5,910 bases of DNA, taken from an uncultured Ruminococcus sp. (GTDB lineage: Bacteria > Bacillota > Clostridia > Oscillospirales > Ruminococcaceae). Shown piece after piece: positions 1 through 5,461 of this stretch (position 1 is its first letter; every line of letters starts with the position of its first letter). The notes below the pieces were generated by a model, which worked only from the letters and a program-made list of their open reading frames with translations, ran no database searches and was not told where the DNA came from. The position numbers were made by a program, and so were the translations under genes. The stretch spans positions 1 through 5,910 of the forward strand of contig USJI01000079.1 in assembly GCA_900554975.1 (NCBI GenBank), in the 5' to 3' direction.

Positions 1-107
1 GGAGCTGCTATGAGGGCGGAGAAAAGCCATGTGGAAAATGCGGAACTTGTATAGACAGGGCAAACGCTTTTAGATTAAACGGCGTTGAAGACCCGGCTTT
101 GAGGTGA
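1..107 (+). CDS. queC: 7-cyano-7-deazaguanine synthase QueC, C-terminal end (partial)
   Basis: The reading frame entering from the left edge (first full codon at 3) gives 34 residues ending at TGA 105-107. They contain SCYEGG, then PCGKCGTC, then IDRANAF. This is the C-terminal zinc site of QueC: four cysteines in a CY...C..C..C pattern followed by the conserved R..AF. QueC uses ATP and ammonia to convert 7-carboxy-7-deazaguanine to preQ0, a step in queuosine tRNA modification. The next gene, queF, starts 3 nt after the stop, and its ribosome site (GAGGTGA, 101-107) lies in the last codons of queC, so the two are cotranscribed and probably translationally coupled. The rest of the gene is outside the window. 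Identification rests on the cysteine motif and the neighbouring queF. Confidence 0.9.
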   Translation, partial: SCYEGGEKPCGKCGTCIDRANAFRLNGVEDPALR

Positions 108-110
108 ATT

Positions 111-599
111 ATGGATAAAAGAGAAAAAGAAAATTTAAGCCTGCTTGGCAACAAAAATACAAAATACCCTGACAATTATGCTCCGGAAATGCTTGAAACA
201 TTTGAAAACAAGCATCAGGAAAATGATTATTTTGTAAAATTCAACTGTCCGGAATTCACAAGCCTTTGTCCTATCACAGGTCAGCCGGATTTTGCAACAA
301 TATACATTTCATACATACCAGATGTAAAAATGGTTGAAAGCAAATCTCTTAAACTTTATCTTTTCAGCTTCCGCAATCATGGTGATTTCCATGAGGACTG
401 TGTAAACAAGATTATGAAAGACCTGATAAAGCTGATGAATCCGAAATATATTGAAGTATGGGGAAAATTTACTCCGAGAGGCGGAATTTCAATTGATCCT
501 TACTGTAATTACGGAAGGCCTGATACCAAATGGGAAAAACTTGCGGAAAACAGACTGTTTAATCACGATATGTATCCGGAAAAAGTTGACAACAGATAA
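111..599 (+). CDS. queF: NADPH-dependent 7-cyano-7-deazaguanine reductase QueF (short, type I form)
   Basis: This cytosolic enzyme reduces the nitrile of preQ0 to the aminomethyl group of preQ1 with two NADPH, the last step before the base is inserted into tRNA. The 162-residue protein matches the length of the single-domain (Bacillus YkvM-like) QueF, not the long two-domain proteobacterial form. The family signature is plain: [10 protein letters not shown] carries the nucleophile Cys53 and the general acid Asp60, ESKSLKLY (76-83) is the QueF NADPH/substrate motif, and FHE (93-95) supplies Glu95. Their spacing matches the known Cys/Asp/Glu set of B. subtilis QueF. The ATG at 111 is preceded by GAGGTGA at 101-107, inside the end of queC. 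The gene is the last of its operon, with a terminator hairpin starting at its stop codon. All catalytic residues are intact. Confidence 0.97.
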   Translation: MDKREKENLSLLGNKNTKYPDNYAPEMLETFENKHQENDYFVKFNCPEFTSLCPITGQPDFATIYISYIPDVKMVESKSLKLYLFSFRNHGDFHEDCVNKIMKDLIKLMNPKYIEVWGKFTPRGGISIDPYCNYGRPDTKWEKLAENRLFNHDMYPEKVDNR

Positions 600-627
600 A
601 AACGGGGTGCTAAAGCATCCCGTTTTT
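599..627 (+). terminator. Bidirectional intrinsic terminator between queF and the ATPase remnant
   Basis: AAAACGGGGTGC (599-610) pairs with GCATCCCGTTTT (615-626) across a TAAA loop with one G-U wobble, followed by T residues. Read on the other strand, the same hairpin is also followed by TTTT. It begins at the queF stop codon and lies 23 nt beyond the stop of the convergent ATPase remnant, so it can end transcripts from both sides. Confidence 0.88.
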
Positions 628-649
628 CTAAACTTATTTACAGAGGTTC

Positions 650-1193
650 TCATATTTTCTTTGATTTCCACTTTAACAGAAGTGCAGAGCTTATAATAAC
701 CAGAACTGAACCTGCATTATGAACAAGTACACCGATAACCGGATTAAGCACACCTGTTACAGCAAGTGCAATGGCAACGAAATTTAGTATCATTGAAAAA
801 GTAATATTGCATTTTATAGTTATCATCATTCGCTTTGCAATTCCAAGCAGGTGCTCTTGCAACAGTAAGATCCTCAAGAAGGCTTCCAAGCTGCATAATA
901 AAGGCAACCTCACCTGCTGCAAAGTCTTCGCCGATGCAAAGTGAAGCAACAAGTGCGATTGAAACCAGAACGTCTGCTTTGATATCAAATGCAGTTACAA
1001 GACCAATTATAGCCTCAAGAATTATCGGAACACCACATAATATTATTGCAATCCACGCCACATTAAACGGCAACAAATCCGGTGTAAAAAGGCTCACAAG
1101 AAGGGAAATTCCGCTTATTACAAGCAGGATAATATCCTTTTTAGTTCCACCAAGTTCCAGAAATTCTTCAAGCTTTCCCATAATTTTTTTCAT
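650..1193 (-). pseudogene. Heavy-metal P1B-type ATPase remnant: catalytic core deleted, frameshifted
   Basis: Two out-of-frame pieces of one metal ATPase are joined here. From the ATG at 1193 (GAGG at 1203-1206, 9 nt upstream) the first piece reads through the N-terminal membrane helices to GSLLEDLTVARA, the conserved end of the helix pair before the actuator domain. At about 851-856 the frame breaks. The other frame continues HLLGIAKRMM, then CNITFSMILNF and VHNAGSVLVII, ending KWKSKKI at 650. That is the family's last two membrane helices. Everything between is missing: TGES, the CPC-type membrane motif, DKTGT, the HP motif and GDGxND, roughly 400 residues by comparison with normal family length. 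The surviving first frame runs on out of frame to a stop at 744-746. Pumping is impossible. Upstream lie csoR, a consensus promoter and two CsoR-like boxes, so the parent was probably a CsoR-controlled exporter. A sequencing error cannot explain loss of the whole core, though an assembly join could. Confidence 0.92.
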
Positions 1194-1213
1194 GCTACTC
1201 AACCTCGATTCTA

Positions 1214-1239
1214 ATATACATATGGGGGTATATGTATAT
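1214..1239. promoter_or_regulatory. CsoR-type operator, distal box (perfect inverted repeat)
   Basis: ATATACATAT (1214-1223) and ATATGTATAT (1230-1239) are a perfect 10-bp inverted repeat around the central GGGGGT. An AT-rich palindrome with a run of G/C in the middle is the form of CsoR/RcnR-family operators. On the - strand it lies just downstream of the -10 element and covers the expected transcription start of the ATPase remnant. The csoR gene is the next gene upstream. That CsoR binds here is inference from position and shape. Confidence 0.8.
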
Positions 1240-1267
1240 TATACCATTAGGGGTATGTGTATGTCAA
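1238..1267 (-). promoter_or_regulatory. Sigma-A promoter of the ATPase remnant
   Basis: On the - strand TTGACA (1262-1267) and TATAAT (1238-1243) are separated by 18 nt. Both hexamers match consensus fully. The start would fall near 1231, giving a leader of about 38 nt to the ATG at 1193. The promoter is intact although the gene is destroyed, and it carries the two CsoR-like boxes. Confidence 0.88.
1241..1256. promoter_or_regulatory. CsoR-type operator, proximal box
   Basis: ATACCATTAGGGGTAT has ATACC/GGTAT arms and a G run (CCCC on the - strand). It overlaps the -10 element and fills part of the promoter spacer. With the box at 1214-1239 it would bracket the -10 region, a layout suited to repression by a tetrameric CsoR. 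It is less symmetrical than the other box. Confidence 0.65.
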
Positions 1268-1278
1268 TAGATAAAATA

Positions 1279-1308
1279 AAAAATCCGCAGGAATTCCCAC
1301 AGATTTTT
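1279..1308 (-). terminator. Intrinsic terminator of csoR
   Basis: On the - strand AAAAATCTG pairs with CGGATTTTT around an inner TGGGAATTCCTG stem-loop, and is followed by a T-rich run (1273-1278). It starts a few bases after the csoR stop and ends just before the -35 of the ATPase promoter, so csoR and the ATPase remnant are separate transcription units. Confidence 0.82.
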
Positions 1309-1312
1309 CATC

Positions 1313-1588
1313 TTATCCCATATTTGAAAATCTTTCAACCGCTTTAGTGAAACTTTCTATCGTCTTATCAGCATCGCCATGCTCTATGCCATCACGGACA
1401 CAATGCTTTATATGTCCTTCAAGAACAACCTTTCCGCAGCCATGAAGTGCAGATTTTGCGGCATTTATCTGTGCCAGAACATCTTCACACGGAACATCTT
1501 CATCAACCATTCTGTCAATTGCCTGAACCTGACCTATAATTTTTTTCAGTCTTCTGTGCAGATTTTCAGCATCCATACATTGTTTCAT
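1313..1588 (-). CDS. csoR: CsoR-family metal-sensing transcriptional repressor (DUF156)
   Basis: This 91-residue all-helical repressor has the usual family length. The N-terminal helix reads LHRRLKKIIGQVQAIDRM, the family signature. The metal site is Cys34, His59 and Cys63 (VPCEDVL and GHIKHCV), with exactly the C-25-H-4-C spacing of Cu(I)-binding CsoR. The sulfur sensor CstR lacks the His and the nickel sensor RcnR uses other ligands, so a Cu(I)-like thiophilic metal is the best guess. Cys4 and Cys51 are extra cysteines. In the family, metal binding releases the tetramer from G-tract operators and switches on an exporter. Two such boxes lie just downstream, before the broken ATPase. The start is set by GGAGG at 1596-1600, 7 nt before ATG. 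Its own promoter (1626-1654) shows no G-tract box by eye. The symbol is by family and the true metal is untested. Confidence 0.92.
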   Translation of the reverse strand: MKQCMDAENLHRRLKKIIGQVQAIDRMVDEDVPCEDVLAQINAAKSALHGCGKVVLEGHIKHCVRDGIEHGDADKTIESFTKAVERFSNMG

Positions 1589-1625
1589 TTTTATTCCTCC
1601 CGACTATACACTTATATTATATTAT

Positions 1626-1654
1626 ATTTTATCATTTGTTTTAAAGGTTGTCAA
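1626..1654 (-). promoter_or_regulatory. Sigma-A promoter of csoR
   Basis: On the - strand TTGACA (1649-1654) and TAAAAT (1626-1631) are spaced 17 nt apart, with the start expected near 1619, about 30 nt before the csoR ATG. It lies beyond the terminator of the ATPase gene upstream, so csoR is transcribed on its own. Confidence 0.8.
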
Positions 1655-1684
1655 CTCAAAAACCGTAACTACAGTTTCAGTTCA

Positions 1685-1718
1685 GCAAAACAGGACCTGC
1701 CCACAAGCAGATCCTGTT
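1685..1718 (-). terminator. Intrinsic terminator of the metal ATPase gene
   Basis: Read on the - strand, AACAGGATCTGC (1707-1718) pairs with GCAGGTCCTGTT (1689-1700) over a 6-nt loop with a single U-G wobble, followed by more T. The wobble would be a mismatch in the + strand RNA, so this acts on the - strand. It starts 9 nt after the ATPase stop. Confidence 0.85.
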
Positions 1719-1727
1719 AATTTTACA

Positions 1728-3797
1728 TTATTTTTTTATGAGTTTAGTCATGCTTTTAGCTGATATCAACATGGTAGATGTATTATGTAAAAGAGCAGAT
1801 GTTGCAGGAGAAATTATTCCGGCAACGCCTGAAACAATTAGTCCGGCATTAAATCCGACAATAAAATGATAGTTTCCGCTGATACGCTTCATAAGCTCCA
1901 TACTAAGTTTTCTCAGTGTCACAAGGTTTGCAATATCATCTTCACAGAGAGATATATCCGCAACTTCCCTTGCAATGTCAGAACCTCCGCACATCGCAAC
2001 AGATACATCTGCCGCTGCAAGTGCCGGTGTATCATTAACGCCGTCACCGACCATGATAACCTTATGACCCTGCTCCTGAAGTTCCTTGACAAATGAACTC
2101 TTGTCTTCCGGAAGAACCTGTGATCGGTGCATATCAAGTCCCAGACTCTCTGAAACTCGTTTTGCAGCAGCTTCGCTGTCACCTGTAAGCATACATATAT
2201 GTCCTATTCCAAGCTTACGCAGATCATGGATAATAGTTTTTGCATTATCTCTTACAGGATCATCAATAAGAAGCATTCCTGCAAGAACACCGCCTATTGC
2301 CAAGAAGATAGCTGAATTTCCGTCAGCACGTTCTTCTATCAGCTGTTTCTGCTCATCTGAAAGCGGAACATTTTCATCTTCAAAAACAAAATGTCCGGAA
2401 CCGATTATAGCACGCTTTCCATTATAATCTGTAGCGATTCCATGTGCCACAAGATACTCTACCTTTGCGTGTTCTTCTTCATGCAGAAGTCCTTCTTCCC
2501 TAGCCTTATTGACTACTGCCGCCGCAACGCTATGTGGAAAATGTTCTTCAAGGCAAGCGGCTGTTCTCAGCACATAATCACGTTCAAACCCGTTGAATGC
2601 GATAACATCTGTAACTTCCGGATTTGCATTTGTAAGCGTTCCGGTTTTATCAAATACAATAGCATCCGCTTCTGAAAGTATCTCAAGATACTTTCCGCCC
2701 TTTACAAGTGCTCCGGTTTCAGCGGCTTCTCTCATAGCTGAAATAACCGAAACCGGTGTGGAAAGTTTTATAGCACATGAAAAGTCAACCATAAGAACAC
2801 AAAGTGCCCGGCGAAGACTGCCTGTAAGTGCCAGAGCAAGGAAAAATGCAGGAAAACTGTATGGAACAATAGCGTCTGCAAGATGCTCTGCACGGCTCTG
2901 AATTCCGGCTTTGAGATTTTCCGATTCATCAATGAGTCCGATTATCTTTTGCAGACGTGAACCGTCAGAAAGACTGCGTACACAAACGGTAATCTCACCC
3001 ATTTCAACGGTAGTTCCGGCAAATACACTGTCGCCGTCTTTTTTGTGAACCGGCTGTGATTCACCAGTCATTGTTGCCTGATTTACCATTGCCTCACTGT
3101 CGCAGACTGTTCCGTCAAACGGAATAACATTTCCCGCACGAACAACAACTTTATCTCCGACCTGTACTTCAGAAAACGGAACTTTAATTTCTGTACCATT
3201 ATCCGAAAGCCATACATAATCTATATTAAGTGCGAGCTGCTCTGAAAGTGCAAGCTTTGTTCTTTCTCTTGTATAATCCTCAAGAAGCTCGGAAATCTGA
3301 AGCAGGAACATTACAGATGATGCAGACTTAAAGTTTCTCTGTACAAGAGATATTCCGATAGATGTCGCATCAAGTACAGATACATTCATGTTGCATTGCA
3401 GCAGGCTGTCAAGCCCCTTTAGCACATACTTTGCACCCTTGTAAATAGTCATGGCATATCTTATCGGCGCCGGCACAAATCTCATAAGAAATTTTACTGC
3501 AACAGCTTTTTCAAGGCTTTTATAAAATTTCTGATCAGCCCTGACGATAGGTGACACTTCTTTTTCCTTTATGTCACATACCTTCAGATTTTTAAGATAA
3601 TCCACAATTTTACTTCTGCCGCCCTTTGTATATTCCACAAGAATACTTCCGGTCTTGTAGTTCACTTTACAAAGTGTTACACAATCCAAAGCCGAAACAG
3701 CTGATTCAAGACCACATGCCTGCTCAGGTGAAAGAAGATATTCTCTGCATCTTACTCTGAGACGGGTATATTTGTCATAAGCAATTTCAAATTTCAA
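1728..3797 (-). CDS. P1B-type heavy-metal-exporting ATPase with atypical FSC membrane motif
   Basis: This is a 689-residue inner-membrane metal pump. Order: a ferredoxin-like HMA-type N-domain (about 1-75, RLRVRCREY and SILVEY) with no CxxC; membrane helices between about 100 and 175; actuator domain with TGES (244-247); helix pair about 305-355 with the metal-site motif DFSCAIKLSTP (338-348); phosphorylation loop with DKTGT and Asp383; N-domain; TGD (538-540); GDGVND (584-589); two final helices (about 640-685). The ATPase core is complete. Oddities: FSC replaces CPC, with Lys344 where Gly is usual, and the nucleotide-site HP pair is His422-Ser423. These set it apart from CopA/ZntA, so the metal cannot be assigned; CtpC-like Zn/Mn exporters are one comparison. 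It starts with TTG, 2 nt after the stop of the small membrane-protein gene, with no good ribosome site of its own, so translation is probably coupled. A terminator follows. Confidence 0.93.
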   Translation of the reverse strand: MKFEIAYDKYTRLRVRCREYLLSPEQACGLESAVSALDCVTLCKVNYKTGSILVEYTKGGRSKIVDYLKNLKVCDIKEKEVSPIVRADQKFYKSLEKAVAVKFLMRFVPAPIRYAMTIYKGAKYVLKGLDSLLQCNMNVSVLDATSIGISLVQRNFKSASSVMFLLQISELLEDYTRERTKLALSEQLALNIDYVWLSDNGTEIKVPFSEVQVGDKVVVRAGNVIPFDGTVCDSEAMVNQATMTGESQPVHKKDGDSVFAGTTVEMGEITVCVRSLSDGSRLQKIIGLIDESENLKAGIQSRAEHLADAIVPYSFPAFFLALALTGSLRRALCVLMVDFSCAIKLSTPVSVISAMREAAETGALVKGGKYLEILSEADAIVFDKTGTLTNANPEVTDVIAFNGFERDYVLRTAACLEEHFPHSVAAAVVNKAREEGLLHEEEHAKVEYLVAHGIATDYNGKRAIIGSGHFVFEDENVPLSDEQKQLIEERADGNSAIFLAIGGVLAGMLLIDDPVRDNAKTIIHDLRKLGIGHICMLTGDSEAAAKRVSESLGLDMHRSQVLPEDKSSFVKELQEQGHKVIMVGDGVNDTPALAAADVSVAMCGGSDIAREVADISLCEDDIANLVTLRKLSMELMKRISGNYHFIVGFNAGLIVSGVAGIISPATSALLHNTSTMLISAKSMTKLIKK

Positions 3798-3799
3798 TT

Positions 3800-4051
3800 T
3801 TATTCATCTGCCTTGCTTGAAGCTTCTTCAGCTGATTCTGCTGATTTTTCATCATATCTTATATCTTCTGCATCTTCCTTTATCTTTGAAAGTGATGCGG
3901 AAGCATCATCACGAAGTTTCATTCCGCTTGCAACAGTCTTTACACAGCCATCATGGAATGTCTTGCTCTTGAGGAACTTAACTCCTGCTGTAGCTACAAC
4001 TACGCCCAAAGCAAAAAATCCGGCTTTTTCATTTTTGATAAACTTCAACAT
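3800..4051 (-). CDS. Small one-helix membrane protein (DUF6110-like), putative ATPase partner
   Basis: The 83-residue protein starts at the ATG at 4051, which has AGAGG at 4061-4065, 9 nt upstream; an in-frame TTG further upstream (4075) overlaps no such site. Layout: short basic N-terminus, one Gly/Ala/Val-rich membrane helix (about 11-27, FFALGVVVATAGVKFL), then a long charged, probably helical cytosolic tail rich in Ala, Glu and Lys. HDGC (33-36) next to the membrane could bind metal. The GVxxATAGVKxLxSK pattern recalls the DUF6110 family by memory; not checked. Its stop is 2 nt before the ATPase start. Size, topology and gene order match mycobacterial PacL proteins (DUF1490), single-helix partners of the metal ATPases CtpC, CtpG and CtpV. 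A scaffold or chaperone role for the pump is inferred from this. The acidic C-terminus has no His-rich metal motif. Confidence 0.82.
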   Translation of the reverse strand: MLKFIKNEKAGFFALGVVVATAGVKFLKSKTFHDGCVKTVASGMKLRDDASASLSKIKEDAEDIRYDEKSAESAEEASSKADE

Positions 4052-4135
4052 AATTAACAACCTCTTTTTATTCAAATTTATTCAGCAAAATTCATCATAA
4101 ATACCATTATACGAACTAAATTTTACTTGTTTTTC

Positions 4136-4164
4136 AGTATACCACAATCATTCTGATAAGTCAA
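4136..4164 (-). promoter_or_regulatory. Sigma-A promoter of the small membrane protein-ATPase operon
   Basis: On the - strand TTGACT (4159-4164) and TATACT (4136-4141) are 17 nt apart, with a leader of about 80 nt before the ATG at 4051. The -35 lies only 14 nt past the stop of the HMA chaperone gene. No terminator is visible in between, so the operon may also be read from the chaperone promoter. No G-tract CsoR-like box is visible here. Confidence 0.75.
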
Positions 4165-4178
4165 TATTGTTATATAGA

Positions 4179-4442
4179 TTATTTTCCGAATAATTTTGAA
4201 AAAAAGCCCTCTTTTTTCTCATATGGTTCAGATCTGACTCCAAGAAGCTTATAGCCTGTCGGTTCAATAACGCTTCTGATTTTATCCTCCGGAATATTGC
4301 TTTCGGAAATAATAACTGTTTCACCTTTGCTATGGGACGATGTCACTTTTTTCACATTCAGTTCCCGGCGGATCGCATCATTTATATGACTTTCACACAT
4401 TGAACAAGCCATTCCGTCAATTGAAAGTATAATTTTAAACAT
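4179..4442 (-). CDS. HMA-domain metal chaperone (CopZ-like)
   Basis: This 87-residue cytosolic protein is one heavy-metal-associated (ferredoxin-like) domain plus a tail. The metal-binding loop is DGMACSMC, with Cys13 and Cys16 as the CxxC ligands, followed by the usual helix (ESHINDAIRREL) and a hydrophobic strand with ETVIIS. After the domain core (GYKLLG near 70) comes a short extension ending GFFSKLFGK, which looks amphipathic and basic and could touch the membrane. Proteins of this kind carry Cu(I) or another soft ion to a P-type ATPase. It probably serves the ATPase encoded next, whose own N-domain lacks CxxC. The start is ATG 4440-4442, with a full AGGAGG at 4453-4458 (10-nt spacer); a longer frame beginning upstream would read through this site. 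It has its own consensus promoter with a possible operator. The metal is not known. Confidence 0.92.
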   Translation of the reverse strand: MFKIILSIDGMACSMCESHINDAIRRELNVKKVTSSHSKGETVIISESNIPEDKIRSVIEPTGYKLLGVRSEPYEKKEGFFSKLFGK

Positions 4443-4476
4443 AATAAAAAAACCTCCTGAAATTATTACAATTTGA

Positions 4477-4492
4477 GTCAGCATGTGCTAAC
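4477..4492. promoter_or_regulatory. Possible operator at the HMA chaperone promoter
   Basis: GTCAGCATGTGCTAAC is an inverted repeat with 7-nt arms, one mismatch and a 2-nt centre. It lies immediately downstream of the -10, over the expected start site, a typical repressor position. It has no G-tract, so it does not look like the CsoR boxes at 1214-1256. The regulator is unknown. Confidence 0.45.
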
Positions 4493-4499
4493 CAGTTAC

Positions 4500-4528
4500 A
4501 TTATAACTCTGCATAATCCATTTGTCAA
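4500..4528 (-). promoter_or_regulatory. Sigma-A promoter of the HMA chaperone gene
   Basis: On the - strand TTGACA (4523-4528) and TATAAT (4500-4505), both perfect, are 17 nt apart. The start would be near 4493, giving a leader of about 50 nt. Such a strong promoter usually needs a repressor, which fits the inverted repeat at 4477-4492. Confidence 0.88.
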
Positions 4529-4573
4529 GTATGAAGTCCGCTTTAACAGGGATAATATAAGCGAGGTGGTTTT

Positions 4574-4750
4574 TTGAAATATAAAAATTTAAAGGAACTG
4601 ATCTGTTCGAGCAGTTCCTCCAGAAATTATCTTTTATCTTTACCTCTTCCTGTTCAGATAAGACTGCATGAACAGGATAAATTTATCCACACTCAGTTTG
4701 AACTGAGAAAAAATGCAGAACACATTTTAAAATATGATTATGACATCTGA
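4574..4750 (+). CDS. Small hypothetical protein (58 residues)
   Basis: An open frame from TTG at 4574 to TGA at 4748-4750 has GAGGTGG (4563-4569) well placed upstream. The product is MKYKNLKELI, then a serine run SSSSS, RNYLLSLPLPVQIRLHEQ, and FIHTQFELRKNAEH. It looks like a small soluble helical protein. The S(S/A)R.Y..SLP..VQ..LHE pattern resembles small uncharacterised clostridial proteins, from memory and unchecked. No function is known to me. Its last 13 bp overlap the end of convergent pnuC. No clear promoter is seen; the TAATAT at 4553-4558 lacks a matching -35. The gene contains several perfect inverted repeats, so an RNA role is the alternative to a protein. Confidence 0.6.
   Translation: MKYKNLKELICSSSSSRNYLLSLPLPVQIRLHEQDKFIHTQFELRKNAEHILKYDYDI
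4594..4707. repeat. Cluster of four short perfect inverted repeats
   Basis: Within the small ORF are GGAACTG/CAGTTCC (4594-4600 and 4612-4618), CCTGTTCA/TGAACAGG (4649-4656 and 4669-4676), the palindrome GGATAAATTTATCC (4675-4688), and CTCAGTT/AACTGAG (4692-4698 and 4701-4707). The second and third share two bases, so they exclude each other in part. They could fold on either strand: as hairpins in the small-ORF mRNA, or in the 3' end of the pnuC transcript. Confidence 0.7.
4708..4728 (-). terminator. Possible weak terminator of pnuC
   Basis: On the - strand AAAATG (4723-4728) pairs with CATTTT (4710-4715) across a 7-nt loop, followed by further T. It begins 9 nt after the pnuC stop. The stem is short and AT-rich; the stronger hairpin CTCAGTT/AACTGAG follows at once and may help. 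Confidence 0.4.
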
Positions 4751-5448
4751 GCATTCACTGCCTGACGCTTTTTCATTTTCGACCAGCTTACAAATCCGTA
4801 AATATCGTTTGCAAGGAAAATCACAAAGCAGATTGTTACAGAAAGATATGATATATCAGATATAGTTGCAAGTCCCCAGAGAATTATCAGTATAACATCA
4901 TTTGCCGCATATGCAACAGCATAAAATTCATTTCTTCTGAATGTCAGATAAACAGCAAGAAAGCTTGTGGTTACTGAAATTGTACTCGGAACAAGGTTAG
5001 CCGTATCAAACGCTTTAAGGATAAAATAGAACAATACCGTTACTGCGACAGCAGCGACCGACATAAGAATGACTTCCGTTTTTCCTATCGTATTTACCTT
5101 TACTTCTGTTTTTTCATTGCTGTATGGATTCCTGAGCCATGAAATAAGTGCGAAAACAGCCATAGGACCTGTCATTCCAAGATATGTTATCATTTCGCCG
5201 TAATATGCAAATGAGTAGGAAATTATTCCGTAAAGAATGCTGAAAAATATTGCAAAAAATGGTCCGAGAGGATTTCCCTTTGCGCTGAATATCAGCGATG
5301 TTGCACCAATAAGCGAAGCCGCAAGTGACAGATAATTTCCGCTGCGGTCAAGCACGAAAAAAGAAAACACAATAGTAAAAACAGATATTCCCCAGAGCAG
5401 AAGTTCTCCCTTCGTAAAATTTCCGAATAATTTTCTTATTCTGTTCAT
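4738..5448 (-). CDS. pnuC: PnuC-family nicotinamide riboside/NMN transporter
   Basis: This 236-residue inner-membrane protein has about seven hydrophobic segments. PnuC proteins move nicotinamide riboside (or related pyridine precursors) into the cell by facilitated diffusion, for NAD salvage after phosphorylation. Family features are the long polar-edged helices around NPLGPFFAIFFSILYG (59-74), YGEMITYLGMTGP (83-95) with SWLRNPY (103-109), NDVILIILW (183-191) and the C-terminal NDIYGFVSW (214-222), matching the conserved G..W end. Related carriers for riboflavin (PnuX) and thiamine (PnuT) share the fold, so the substrate is probable rather than proven. The start is the ATG at 5448, with AAAGGAG at 5455-5461. 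It is transcribed alone behind a structured leader that contains a strong terminator. The 3' end overlaps a convergent small ORF by 13 bp. The coding region appears intact. Confidence 0.92.
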   Translation of the reverse strand: MNRIRKLFGNFTKGELLLWGISVFTIVFSFFVLDRSGNYLSLAASLIGATSLIFSAKGNPLGPFFAIFFSILYGIISYSFAYYGEMITYLGMTGPMAVFALISWLRNPYSNEKTEVKVNTIGKTEVILMSVAAVAVTVLFYFILKAFDTANLVPSTISVTTSFLAVYLTFRRNEFYAVAYAANDVILIILWGLATISDISYLSVTICFVIFLANDIYGFVSWSKMKKRQAVNAQMS

Positions 5449-5461
5449 AACATTCTCCTTT

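Noticed and set aside
835..1347. A long + strand frame across the ATPase remnant.
   Set aside because: It is antisense to the recognisable ATPase pieces and the csoR terminator, with no ribosome site and a low-complexity composition.
4098..4120. A second TATAAT on the - strand (around 4107-4112) as a promoter for the small membrane protein.
   Set aside because: No -35-like hexamer lies 16-18 nt upstream; the TTGACT-17-TATACT promoter at 4136-4164 is far better.
4477..4492. The inverted repeat at the chaperone promoter as a DtxR/IdeR or CopY box.
   Set aside because: The half-site spacing does not fit the DtxR-type palindrome and the TACAnnTGTA core of CopY is absent.
4553..4558. TAATAT as the -10 of a promoter for the small + strand ORF.
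   Set aside because: The nearest -35-like TTGTCA is 25 nt away, too far, and no extended -10 is present.
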